64,000 bases of DNA from contig NC_080541.1 of assembly GCF_028640845.1 (NCBI RefSeq), positions 154,135,502 through 154,199,501 on the forward strand, in the 5' to 3' direction. The notes under the pieces were generated by a model. The model was given only the letters and a program-made list of their open reading frames with translations. It had not been told where the DNA came from and ran no database searches. Within the stretch, counting starts at the first letter, position 1. Each line of letters opens with the position of its first letter. Below, in pieces: positions 21,828 through 31,680 of this stretch. The position numbers were made by a program, and so were the translations under genes. This stretch comes from Ahaetulla prasina. Lineage: Eukaryota; Chordata; Lepidosauria; Squamata; Colubridae.

Positions 21828-21966
21828 AGTAACAGAGTTTGACAGTACCTTGGAGGTCATCTAGTCCAACCCTCTGCTCATGCAGGAGACCTGTACTAGG
21901 GATTCGAACTGCCAAACTGCCGACCTTTCTGATTGACAAGCTCAGTGTCTTAGCCAGAAAGATATC
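21828..21966 (-). mobile_element. tRNA-headed SINE with a CR1-like tail
   Basis: Read on the minus strand, the head TGGCTAAGACACTGAGC (A box) and AGTTCGAATCCC (B box) is followed by GGGTTGGACTAGATGACCTC, which matches the CR1 3' end seen at 24895 and 58940 in this window. This is the tRNA-plus-LINE-tail architecture known from turtle Cry-type SINEs. Confidence 0.7.
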
Positions 21967-22976
21967 ATCCTAAACAATCTTGCCGTTTGCCTGATGGTAA
22001 ATAGGTAGTTTGCTATTGGTTGTATCTTATTTGGCAGCCATCTTGTGAATCCTTTTTCTAATAGAACAATCAAGAGGTTCTACTAGGCCTCCAAATTTGG
22101 TGGTCTTTCCAGACAGGAGTTCTACCAGAGGAGAAAATCCAAGCCTGTGAATTTTTTTTTTGACTTAATTATGCCTTTTTTTCTATCCTCAAAATACTGG
22201 TTGGAAAGCCAAGAGCCTTTGTTCGTTTTATATCTGTTTTCCTGTTTGTTTATTTTTCCCATAGTGTTGTACTGTTACTGCTTGACTGTGAACAAGAAAG
22301 ACTTTCCATTTTTCCTTTATTGTGTTAAGCTTTAGACAAGGTTATTGTTATATATTATTAATCAGAGTTCTGCCAAGGTTATCTATAGAGATCCAGATAG
22401 ATTTAGAATGGGAGAATATATTTTCCTTTGCCTTCCGAAATGTCATTTTGGTGGTTATCTCCTGTTAATATTAAGAGTGTAAATGTGAGCTGACAGGGCA
22501 TCACCATAACAAATGTCTATGCAGTTCTCTAACTAAACTCTATGGCTTCCTCTCTTCGTTTTTTTTTTTCTCCTTTCTTTCACTGGAAACTCTCCATGTG
22601 GAAACCTGAAATAGATATTACAAATCATACATACATACATATATACATACATACATACATACATACATACATACATACATAATTTCCCTCCTAATTCTCA
22701 TTCTTTACTGAAAATAATAACTGCAGTACTACTACTACTACTACAGTTAAACATCTTTGAATTGCCTTTGTGTTTCTTGAGTGGATAAATGCATTGAAAT
22801 CTTCATTTGCAATTGAAAGCAGTCTTTGTAGCCTCCAGTTTTTGATCACAGATGCAATCTGGTGGCTACTTCTATGTACAAACAAAAACCTTGAGTGGAA
22901 ATGGCCTTTCCTCCAAATCACATCTAGTTTAGTTTATTAATTTGGGTTGCAATAAAATCCAATGGTCTACATTCTT
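21967..22976. other. Unassigned sequence with (CATA)n
   Basis: There is a (CATA)n at 22626-22681 and a short (ACT)n near 22724-22745. Nothing else is recognised. Confidence 0.55.
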
Positions 22977-22978
22977 GA

Positions 22979-23009
<31 letters not shown>

Positions 23010-23184
23010 GAAGGAAGGAAGGAAGGAAGGAAGGAAGGAAGGAAGGAAGGAAGGAAGGAAGGAAGGAAGGAAGGAAGGAAGGAAGGAAGGAAAGGAAAGG
23101 AAAGGAAAGGAAAGGAAAGGAAAGGAAAGGAAAGGAAAGGAAAGGAAAGGAAAGGAAAGGAAAGGAAAGGAAAGGAAAGGAAAA
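22977..23184. repeat. Three-phase purine microsatellite
   Basis: Blocks of GAAA (to about 23008), GGAA (to about 23092) and GGAAA (to about 23182) follow one another without a break, giving over 200 bp of pure purine on one strand. All frames here are repeat translations. Confidence 0.95.
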
Positions 23185-23730
23185 AACAGTAAAATAAAGC
23201 CAGGAAATATTGCATTCTTGTTGAGGTGTCTGCTTTTTCAGCTTTTATAATATACCTAACAGGTATTTCACATATTTAAAATGGAATGTCTGATCCTGTC
23301 TCTCCTTTATAAATTTCATATATTGTATGGAAGACAGAAAGACACAAGACAAGCTGAGTGTGCAGTCAGAATATAATTATACTGTTGCAAAACTGGCATT
23401 AGTGCAAAACTGGCATTAGTTTTATTAAAAAGAGAGAGAGAGAGATGTATTTTGATGTGAGACTAATGCATATAATCTGCCTTATAGCACTCATAGGTTT
23501 ATAGGAAATACGGTTTGGTGGCACAAAATTCATGTAGATTGTCTGCTAGATATTGTTGTTTTTTTAATAACCAGGTCAATGTAGAGCTAGAAGTAAAACA
23601 GTAGACCGTGTATTGCTCTACATTACATCATCCCAATTAAAGAAGCACTGTATTGTGTCTTAGCTCAGTCTTCCTTAACCTAGGTATTATCCTATATATA
23701 TGTGGGTTTCAATTTCCAGAATTACAGATA
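23185..23730. other. Unassigned sequence
   Basis: No gene. A 14-base block GCAAAACTGGCATTAGT is directly repeated near 23385-23420, and a short (GA)n lies near 23432. Confidence 0.5.
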
Positions 23731-24082
23731 TAGCTAGTCATTGACTTATGGCCAAAACTGAGCCCAAAATCTCTGTTGCTAAGCAAGACAGTCATTACGT
23801 GAATTTTGCTTCATTTTATGACCTTTCTTGCCACATTTTTTAAAGTGAATCTCTATAGCTGTTAAGTTAGTAAGATGGTTATTAAGTGAATCTGGCTCCC
23901 CCATTGACTTTGCTTGCCATAAGGTCACAAAATGCATGCCAAACATCCAAATTTTAATTATATGACCATGGGATGGCTGCAACAGTCATATGCGTAAAAA
24001 ATAGTCACAAGTCACTTTTTCAGTGATATTCTAAATTCGAAAGGTCCCTAAACAAATGATTGTAAGTTGAGATCTACCTGTA
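23731..24082. mobile_element. pogo/Tigger-like MITE (Tc1/mariner type), copy 1
   Basis: The terminal inverted repeats are TAGCTAGTCATTGACTTATG and GTAAGTTGAGATCTACCTGTA. They resemble a family whose better ends read CAGGTAGTCNTNGACTTA in this window. The body has CATTGACTTTGCTTGCC and repeated GTTAAGTGAATC phrases. It is flanked by TA. The same family appears at 24083, 43456, 52659 and 55981. The superfamily call rests on the end sequence and TA target. Confidence 0.6.
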
Positions 24083-24150
24083 GTACTTGACTTACTATCG
24101 TAATTGAGTCCAGAATTATTGATGTAAGTGATTGCACTTATCACCTAACC

Positions 24151-24336
24151 CAGAGGTTCCCAATCTTTTTCGCCCGCGGCTCCCCCGGAAATCCGACCTG
24201 CAACTGCGCATGCGCACCAGACGCCCCAGAAATGGCGTATCAGCGCCAGACCCAGCGGGCGCAGATATTCCGCGGTGCCCCCATGACGATAGCGCGGCTC
24301 CCTGGGGAGCCGTGGCTCACACTTTGGGAATCACTG
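24151..24336. mobile_element. hAT-type element (Charlie-like ends)
   Basis: It runs CAGAGGTTCCCAATCTTTTT ... CACACTTTGGGAATCACTG. A perfect 8-bp duplication ACCTAACC flanks it (24143-24150, 24337-24344). The interior is GC-rich and CpG-rich compared with its surroundings, consistent with a fairly recent insertion. No coding capacity. Confidence 0.85.
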
Positions 24337-24361
24337 ACCTAACCAGATCCAATTTTTTGAC

Positions 24362-24632
24362 ATTTTTTTTATTTTTATTTGAATTTATATCCCACCCTTC
24401 TCCGAAGACTCAGGGCAGCTTACAATGTGTTAAGCAATAGTCTTCATCCATTTGTATATTATATACAAAGTCAACTTTTATTGCCCCCAACAATCTGGGT
24501 CCTCATTTTACCTACCTTATAAAGGATGGAAGGCTGAGTCAACCTTGGGCTTGGTGGGACTTGAACTTGCAGTAATTGCAAGCAGCTGTGTTAATAACAG
24601 ACTATCTTAGTCTGCTGAGCCACCAGAGGCCC
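24362..24632 (-). mobile_element. tRNA-headed SINE with an L2-like tail
   Basis: Minus strand: GGGCCTCTGGTGGCTCAGCA begins a tRNA-like head, and the B box is GTTCAAGTCCCACC. The middle has AGGTAAAATGAGGACCCAG. The 3' end, CTGCCCTGAGTCTTCGGAGA then AGGGTGGGATATAAA, matches the L2 3' terminal motif at about 5660-5690. The shared tail suggests L2 enzymes moved this SINE. Confidence 0.75.
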
Positions 24633-24867
24633 TTTTTGTGGCAGGTGTTAAATGAATAACACATTTGTTAAGTGAATCCATTTTCCCCAATGGATGTTTT
24701 ATGCCAGAATTGAGTAGTAAAGACTGAATGTTGGGAAAAAATGTTGCAAATCATTGTCATGTGATTGGGGGGGGCTGCAAATGGTCATAAAGATAGGCTG
24801 GTTGCTAAGTGCCCAAAATGCCATTACTGTAGGATGGTACGTGTGGCCACTATAACTTTGAAAATAA

Positions 24868-25425
24868 CATAACATAACATAACAACAGAGTCCAACCCCC
24901 TGCCTAGGCAGGAACCCTACATCATCTCAGTCAGATGGTTATCCAACATTTTCTTAAAAATTTCCAGTGTTGGAGCATTTACAACTTCTGCAGGCAAGTC
25001 GTTCCACTTATTAATTATTCTAACTGTCAGGAAATTTCTCCTTAGTTCTAAGTTGCTTCTTTCTTTGATCAGTTTTCACCCATTGCTTCTTGTTCTACCC
25101 TCAGGTGTTTTGGAGAACAGCCCGACTCCCTCTTCTTTGTGGCAACCCCTGAGATATTGGAACACAGCTATCATGTCTCCCCTAGTCCTTCTTTTTATTA
25201 AACTAGACATACCCAGTTCCTGCAACCGTTCTTCATATGTTTTAGCCTCCAGTCCTCTAATCATCTTTGTTGCTCTTCCCTGCACTCTTTCTAGAGTCTC
25301 AACATCTTTTTTACATCGTGGAGACCAAAACTGGATGTAATATTCCAAGTGTGGCCTTACCAAGGCATTATAAAGTGGCACTAACACTTCACGTGATCTT
25401 GATTTTATCCCTCTGTTTATGCAGC
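24868..25425 (-). pseudogene. CR1 LINE 3' fragment with RT C-terminus
   Basis: On the minus strand a 103-codon frame (25387-25076) reads through the end of the CR1 RT region, with [19 protein letters not shown] and [12 protein letters not shown], both familiar CR1 motifs. The 3' UTR follows, with GGTTGGACT at 24890 and a short (AACAT)n end near 24870. It lacks the catalytic RT core and endonuclease and is 5'-truncated. Confidence 0.8.
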
Positions 25426-25495
25426 CCAGAAAATGGGTTGTATGTAGTTTTTGGAAGGTCTTGTTGAGGAGAAAATAAGAAAGTGTTTTAGGAAC
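25426..25495 (+). mobile_element. SINE 3' fragment, target of the Gypsy element
   Basis: GAGGAGAAAATAAGAAAGTG on the left and AACACTTAAGTG...CGCTGCCTTAAGTTATTTG on the right (30880-30965) look like one tRNA-SINE tail split by the Gypsy insertion. Confidence 0.45.
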
Positions 25496-25683
25496 TGTAA
25501 TGTATTACTGTAAGTTTTGGCGGGAGTTTTAGGCGGGAAATATCTCGTCTCTGATTGGATGCAGCCTCAGGCTGAAGTGTATATAAGGAGAGGTTTTTCT
25601 CCAGAGTTTTGCTGGGTCACACTATATTAAAGAGCTGTTGTCACTAACCTGGTCTCCTGCCTCGTCAATACCCAAACATAACA
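25496..25683 (+). repeat. Gypsy 5' LTR
   Basis: Starts TGTAATG and ends ATAACA. It includes the TATA box TATATAAG (25580-25587) and a possible polyadenylation signal ATTAAA (25626-25631). It is identical to the 3' LTR except A versus C at 25678, by my visual comparison. Confidence 0.9.
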
Positions 25684-25701
25684 TTGGCGACGAGGATGGG
25701 A
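25684..25701 (+). promoter_or_regulatory. Candidate tRNA primer-binding site
   Basis: TTGGCGACGAGGATGGGA begins immediately after the 5' LTR, where minus-strand synthesis is primed. It starts with TGG after one base, as expected for pairing to a tRNA 3' CCA end. I cannot name the tRNA. Confidence 0.6.
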
Positions 25702-25777
25702 TTTTGAGGCAGAGCACCAGAACAGAGCTGAACTCACTACGAGACTCAAACCCAGCAAGGTGACGGCGAATGCAGCG

Positions 25778-26645
25778 ATGACCGGCTACACGCCACCCAC
25801 TCCGTTTGACCCTGCCCAGGAGACATGGGGAATATATATGACCCGCTTCGAAAGTTTCCTGGAGGCAACGAGCTACAGGAGTCTCCGACACCCGTAAACG
25901 GGCTTACTTCATAAGCCACTGTGGGTCCGCAGTCATCGCCGACGGAGAAGCCCTAGCGGAGCCAACACCGCTACACTCTGTATCGTGGCAGACCCTTCAG
26001 ACCCTCCTGAAGAATCACTACGCACCAGCCCCGCCCAAATACGCTCGACGGTACGAGTTTGGGGAGCGAGGCAACAAGAAGGCGAGTCTATCAGCGACTA
26101 CATGGCAGCCCTGAGACAAGCCTCCAAGCATTGCGAGTACCGCGATCTGGACGAAGAGCTGCTGGAACAACTTATACGGGGGTCAGAGACATCCGTTTGA
26201 GGAGACGGTTACAGCCAAGAGCAACCTGACATTGGCAAACGCCTGGACGAAGCCAGAGCCCATGAGATGTCCAACCATGCAGCAGACACCTTACAAAGCG
26301 ACTCACGCCGATGGCGGGCGAAAGCCGAGCACAGTCCACCACGAAGAAACCTATCGTGAGTCAACCAGCGAAGAGGAGGAAGAAGTCCACTACACCGAAA
26401 ATCGACAAGGAAGACCCGGAGGAATGCGGAAGTTGCGGGGCGACATCAGCGCCAAAGATGTAAGTTCAGGGACGCCATTTGCCGGCGGTGTGAAAGGAAG
26501 GCACCTGGCTCAAGTCTGCCGAGCACCCCAACCTTCCCGCCGAAAATTCAAATCGCCAATCAGAGCGGCTCTGAGTCAGAGATGCAAACCCCACATTCCC
26601 GCCGAATTTCAAACCAGCTAATCAGAGCGCGAGATCGGCGAGGCG
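25778..26645 (+). pseudogene. Gypsy gag, first tandem copy
   Basis: The ATG at 25778 is the first after the primer site and opens a gag-like frame (MTGYTPPTPFDPAQE). Its continuation is visible only across several frames because of one-base indels (for example near 25835 and 25865). The 3' part has the nucleic-acid-binding zinc knuckle region (about 26415-26525) with cysteine pairs and GRHLAQVC. From 25809 onward the sequence is repeated 837 bp downstream. Gag should form the particle and bind RNA. This copy is broken. Confidence 0.7.
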
Positions 26646-27482
26646 ACCCTGCCCAGGAGACATGGGGAATATATGACCCGTTTCGAAAGTTTCCTGGAGG
26701 CAAACGAGCTACAGGGAGTCTCCGACAACCGCAAACGGGCTTACTTCATAAGCCACTGTGGGTCCGCAGTCATCGCCGTCGCAGAAGCCCTAGCGGAGCC
26801 AACACCGCTACACTCCGTATCGTGGCAGACCCTTCAGACCCTCCTGAAGAATCACTACGCACCAGCCCCGTCCAAATACGCTCGACGGCACGAGTTTGGG
26901 GAGCGAGGCAACAAGAAGGCGAGTCTATCAGCGACTACATGGCAGCCCTGAGACAAGCCTCCAAGCATTGCAGTACCGCGATCTGGACGAAGAGCTGCTG
27001 GAACAACTTATACGGGGGTCAGAGACATCCGTTTGAGGAGACGGTTGCTAGCCAAGAGCAACCTGACATTGGCAAACGCCTGGACGAAGCCAGAGCCCAT
27101 GAGATGTCCAACCATGCAGCAGACACCTTACAAAGCGACTCACGCCGATGGCGGGCGAAAGCCGAGCACAGTCCACCACGAAGAAACCTATCGTGAGTCA
27201 ACCAGCGAAGAGGAGGAAGAAGTCCACTACACCGGAAAATCGACAAGGAAGACCCGGAGGAATGCGGAAGTTGCGGGGCGACATCAGCGCCAAAGATGTA
27301 AGTTCAGGGACGCCATTTGCGGCGGTGTGAAAGGAAGGCACCTGGCTCAAGTCTGCCGAGCACCCCAACCTTCCCGCCGAAAATTCAAATCGCCAATCAG
27401 AGCGGCTCTGAGTCAGAGATGCAAACCCCACATTCCCGCCGAATTTCAAACCAGCTAATCAGAGCGCGAGATCGGCGAGGCG
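26646..27482 (+). pseudogene. Gypsy gag, second tandem copy
   Basis: A near-exact repeat of 25809-26645 (CCTGCCCAGGAGACATGGGG at 25811 and 26648). The two copies differ mainly by small indels, so different stretches stay open in each: the start is better preserved here (92 codons from 26673). The zinc knuckle is in the region 27250-27360. After about 27482 the sequence moves on to the unique protease region. Confidence 0.75.
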
Positions 27483-27484
27483 AC

Positions 27485-30250
27485 CCGCGATTGGCCAGGA
27501 AAGAAAGAGCGCAAGTCAAACCGAATGACTGTTACCATAGACCACGCAGCTACCCGCATCAAGAAAAGATCTTCACAAACCCGACAATTGAAGGCGCATC
27601 GTGCCGACTGGAAGTAGACACAGGATCAGCTATCACAATCATGTCCTGGGACACTTTTGTGAAAGCCTTGCCACACATCGCAAAGCGCAAGCTACAGAAA
27701 CAACGGCCCGGGTGCAGGATTACCAGGGCAACCGCATCCCTGTTCGAGGGACAACGACCGCCGAGGTCAAGTACGGGACATACGAAAAGACCCTGCCCAT
27801 CACGTTAGTCCGGGGAACCTTCCCAAGCTTGCTGGGGCTAGACTGGTTCCGGGCGTTGGGAATGGGGTGACTGGCCCACCGGAGCGGATGCAACCTGCAA
27901 ACGCCCTAATGGAGGAATTCAGACGATTCGAGGACCGCTTAGGCAAGTACAAGGGGACCCCTATCTCCTTCAATTTAGACCCCCAAATAGCTCCCATTAG
28001 GTTAAAGGCAAGGAGGGTTCCTTTTGCACTCAAACCTAAAATCGACAAAGAGTTAGATAAATTAGTCAGCCAGGGGATACTAGTGCCAGTTGACCATGCC
28101 AAATGGGAGACGCCAATCGTCACCCCTATAAAACCAGACGGGTCCATAAGAATTTGCGCTGATTACAAGGCTACCTTGAACAAAGCATTGCAAAAGAGCG
28201 CCTACCCAGTTCCAGTAGTGCAACACTTATTGCACTCACTAGGGCACGGACAAGTTTTCGCCAAATTAGACTTGGCACAAGCGTACCAACAGCTACCCGT
28301 AGATGCTAGCACAGCTGAAGCCCAGACCATTGTAACGCACCGGGGTGCCTTTAAATGCACCCGGGTACAGTTTGGGGTGAGTGGCCCGGGCTATTCCAAA
28401 ATTTGATGGAGCGACTCCTACAAGGGTTACCGGAGTCGACCCTATTTCGATGATGTGTTGGTATCAGGGAAGATTTAAGAGAACTGGGGAAGCGATTAAG
28501 GAAAGTTTTGGCCATTTTTAGGTCGGCAGGATTAAAAGTCAAAGCAAGCAAGTGTCAGATAGGGGTCGAATCTGTTGAATTTTTGGGCTATAGAATAGAC
28601 AAAAAAGGGATTCACCCCACTGAGAGCAAAGTCAAGGCGATAAAGAGAGCCCCAGCACCCAAAAACAAGACAGAACTCCAGGCTTTCCTGGGTCTGGTAA
28701 ACTTTACGCTGTTTTTAAAAGACAAGGCAACTGCTGAACCGCTGCATAAATTGCTTGGAAAACACTGTTTGGTCGGGGAAGTCAGAGAATAGGGCATTTG
28801 AGGCAGTAAAAGTTTGCTATCAAGCGATAGCCTGTTAATACAATACAACAACAGACTGCCGTTAGTATTGGTTTGTGATCCCCTATGGAGTAGGAGCTGT
28901 ACTTAGCCACAGACTCCCAAACGGCACTGAAGCCCCTATAGCGCTCTATTCACGAACGATGTCCCCGGCTGAGAGAATTACAGCCAGCTAGATAGGGAGG
29001 CTCGCAATAGTGTCAGGGTGAAAAATTTCACGAATACGCTTTTGGGAGAGACTTTGAAATTATCACTGATCACAGACCGCTATTGGGGTTACTGGCTGGC
29101 GACCGCCCAACGCCAGTAGCACTCTCACCTAGACTGACCAGATGGACTATTTTTCTGGCCGCCTACTCCTACAAACTGCAGCATCGGCCTGGAAAGGAGC
29201 TGGGGCATGCGGACGCATTGAGCAGATGCCCATTGCCAGGGAAATCGAGGACCCCACCCGGCGCACCTGCTCTACTAATTGACTCTTGGGACTCTGGCCC
29301 AGTCACATCGCAGGAAGTGGCTCGGCCTCCTACCGGACGTTGTTTTAAGAACTGTGATTGGATGGGTTCAAGGGATGGCCGCGCCGGGCGACGCTTTAAA
29401 GAGTTTGTAAAGAAAAAGGGAATTGTCTGTGCAAGGGGTGCCTGCTCTGGGGGATAGGGTGGTAGTTCCAGAGAAGCTGAGAAAAAGTCCTGGAACTCCT
29501 GCATGAGGGTCACCCAGGAATTGTGAGGATGAAGGGCTAGCCAGGAGCTATGTCTGGTGGCCCCTAATGGACAGGGAAATCAGTGACAGGGTTGGCCGAT
29601 GCCAAGTATGTCAGGAATCCAGACCACTACCACCCACGGCCCCAGTGTTGGAGTGGGAGAAACCCCAAGGCCCTTGGTCCCGCATACACATTGATTTTGC
29701 CGCCCTTCCACGGCCAAACATTTCTAATTGTGGTGGATGCATTCTCCAAATGGCTGGAGATCATCCTAATGAAATCCACAACCGCTGGAGCTGTCATCTC
29801 AGCACTAAAACACCTTTTCGCCACGACGGGCTACCGGACACCCTCGTGTCCGATAACGCCCACAGTTCACCGCAGCATTATTTGAAGGGTACCTGGCTGA
29901 AGAGGGCATCCGACATGCCTCTCAGCGCCTGCTCCACCCCGCGCCGAACGGCCTTGCTGAACGCTTTGTTCGGAGTGCGAAAGAAGCGCTATCACGGCAG
30001 CCCCGCGATTGGCAGGCACAATCGACGATTCCTAACCGTCCCAACACAGGACCCCTGTGTGGCCACCGCCGCAGCCCAGCCGAGCTATTAATGGGGCGGA
30101 AGCTACGGTGCCCGCTAGACCGCTACACCAACTACATACAGGACGGGTTCAAAACAAAACCAGATAGAATCCGAGAATTAAACATAGGAGACTCAGTGTG
30201 GGCACATAATTACAGCGACGGCCCTAACTGGAAGAGGGGATAGTCATAGA
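27485..30250 (+). pseudogene. Gypsy pol: protease, RT, RNase H, integrase
   Basis: Protease has the active-site triplet in VDTGSA (27613-27630). RT spans about 27895-28790: KPDGSIRICADY (about 28132), KLDLAQAYQQLPVD (about 28262) and the catalytic YFDD box (28443-28454). RNase H shows ITDHRPLLGLLAG (about 29060) and HADALSRCPLPG (about 29205). Integrase shows the CQVCQES part of the zinc finger (about 29600), IDFA with the first catalytic Asp (about 29690) and VSDNA with the second (about 29848). At least eight frame changes or stops separate these blocks, so no complete enzyme is encoded as read. Confidence 0.85.
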
Positions 30251-30267
30251 CAAACGGGCCCCAAATC

Positions 30268-30678
30268 TTATCTAGTGGAACTAGACGATGGCAGAATCTG
30301 GGCGCCACATAGATCAATTAAGAAACAGATTGAGCGATAAGGCAGAATTAGGCGAGACCAGCCCTGACTATGATTTAATTAACCCCACAGCTGACTGGAG
30401 CCGAGAACAAACAGAAAGCGTAAGCAAAGAACCAAACAGAGACTTATCTGAGTCAGGCGAGGTCCAGCGACACCCTCCGGTCCCTCTAGAGGACAGCAGG
30501 TCCGAGCCGGCGACAATCCAGGGCCGGATGGCCGGGAGGAGGAGCTCAGAGGAACGAAAAGTCCCTCCGCAAGCTCGACTCAACTCCAGTGAACTGCGAG
30601 GTCCGGGAGAGTCAGGAGACGCCCACGCACCTGCAGGACTACGAGAAGTAATATGCAAATATGGGCAAAGTGCCTTCT
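30268..30678 (+). other. Gypsy 3' internal region
   Basis: A 146-codon frame (30288-30728) rich in Glu, Ser and Arg runs to the 3' LTR. I recognise no domain. It may be the pol C-terminal tail or an untranslated leader to the purine tract. There is no membrane segment or signal peptide, so it is not an envelope gene. Confidence 0.4.
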
Positions 30679-30691
30679 GGGAGGGAAGGAG
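30679..30691 (+). promoter_or_regulatory. Polypurine tract
   Basis: GGGAGGGAAGGAG ends exactly at the 3' LTR and would prime plus-strand synthesis. Confidence 0.75.
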
Positions 30692-30879
30692 TGTAATGTA
30701 TTACTGTAAGTTTTGGCGGGAGTTTTAGGCGGGAAATATCTCGTCTCTGATTGGATGCAGCCTCAGGCTGAAGTGTATATAAGGAGAGGTTTTTCTCCAG
30801 AGTTTTGCTGGGTCACACTATATTAAAGAGCTGTTGTCACTAACCTGGTCTCCTGCCTCGTCAATACCCAAACCTAACA
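30692..30879 (+). repeat. Gypsy 3' LTR
   Basis: 188 bp, TGTAATG...CTAACA, with the same TATA box and polyadenylation signal as the 5' LTR. Confidence 0.9.
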
Positions 30880-30965
30880 GGAACACTTAAGTGTTTAAGA
30901 AAATAAGAAAATGTTCGCTGCCTTAAGTTATTTGTAAAAAATAATAAAGTTATTAAATAAATACA

Positions 30966-31600
30966 TAGATAAATACTTAAAATAACTTTCAAAATTTATG
31001 GTTTCATCTCTGGGAATCAGAATGGTAGTTAAGCTCCGAAACTAAAAAAAATATTGGATGAAGGTACATAGTTGGATACAGGAAGTAACAGGCTTCAAGT
31101 TAGAATATACACCAGAATTGTTTCTTCTAGGAATAATGAAAAGGAAATATGAAAAAAAAAGCATATAAAAAGCAATCTTGCTGCACTTAACTGCGGCAAG
31201 ATTGGCTTTCGCACAATGTTGGAGAAGTCAAAACATACCCTGTGAGGATTTAATAATTAAAAAAGTATTGGACTGTGCCTAAATGGACAAAATGACTCTT
31301 GAGTTGAAAGGACTGATGGATTTGGATTTTTACGTAATATGGGAGAAATGGTACAATTGGATCAAAAATAGAAGGAAAAAAGGGGGATAGAACTCTAAAT
31401 AGAATGTAAAATTAGTATAACTGTATAGAACATAGGTAAATACTAATAGAAGGATATAAAAATGGTCACAGTCATGTGTAAGCGGTGAATAAGAATTGTT
31501 TGACTGTAAAAACTTAATTAAAAAAATAATAATATCTGTTGGGCAAGTCACTTACAATAAAGGATAATATTTATAGCTCAAGGTTGAAATGAGGGGCCTT
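30966..31600. other. Unassigned AT-rich sequence
   Basis: No gene. On the minus strand around 31060-31510 the phrases resemble degraded LINE coding text, but no motif is firm enough to name. Confidence 0.4.
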
Positions 31601-31630
31601 GGTGCTCTCTGAGTTTGGTTGTTTCTTTGT

Positions 31631-31666
31631 GGATGTTTCATTACCCAAATTAGGTAACATCATCAG
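31631..31666 (-). ncRNA. Hammerhead-ribozyme-like motif, left arm
   Basis: Minus strand: CTGATGA (31666-31660), spacer T, stem II GTTACC (31658-31653) with GGTAAT (including one G.U pair), loop TAATTTG, then GAAAC (31639-31635) and ATC. This matches the CUGAUGA / helix / GAAAC-NUC order of hammerheads with a minimal stem III. The right arm (about 32869-32900, plus strand) keeps GGGTAATGAAATGTC, but its CTGATGA has decayed to CAATGAT. Confidence 0.45.
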
Positions 31667-31680
31667 TATGAGTAAGGAGT

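Larger units (their letters stand above)
24083..24866. mobile_element. pogo/Tigger-like MITE, copy 2, with two nested inserts
   Basis: It starts right after copy 1 (AGTACTTGACTTACTATCG) and continues with AATTGAGTCCAGAATT. It is split by a hAT element at 24151-24336 and a SINE at 24362-24632. The body resumes with TTGTTAAGTGAATCC and ends near AACTTTGAAAAT at about 24865. The right terminal repeat is not preserved. Confidence 0.55.
25496..30879 (+). mobile_element. Ty3/Gypsy LTR retrotransposon
   Basis: This is a complete element by structure: two 188-bp LTRs, a primer-binding-site candidate directly after the 5' LTR, gag, pol (protease, RT, RNase H, integrase) and a polypurine tract. A 5-bp target duplication GGAAC flanks it (25491-25495, 30880-30884). 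The pol order, with integrase after RNase H, is the Ty3/Gypsy order. No envelope-like frame is recognisable. The LTRs differ at one position, but gag and pol carry many one-base frameshifts and a tandem gag duplication. I do not assign a clade. Confidence 0.9.

Noticed and set aside
22942..23250. Lys/Glu/Arg-rich frame of 102 codons
   Set aside because: It is entirely a translation of the GAAA/GGAA/GGAAA microsatellite.
30288..30728. Possible envelope gene of the Gypsy element
   Set aside because: No signal peptide, membrane segment or cysteine pattern. The frame is charged and hydrophilic and runs into the LTR.
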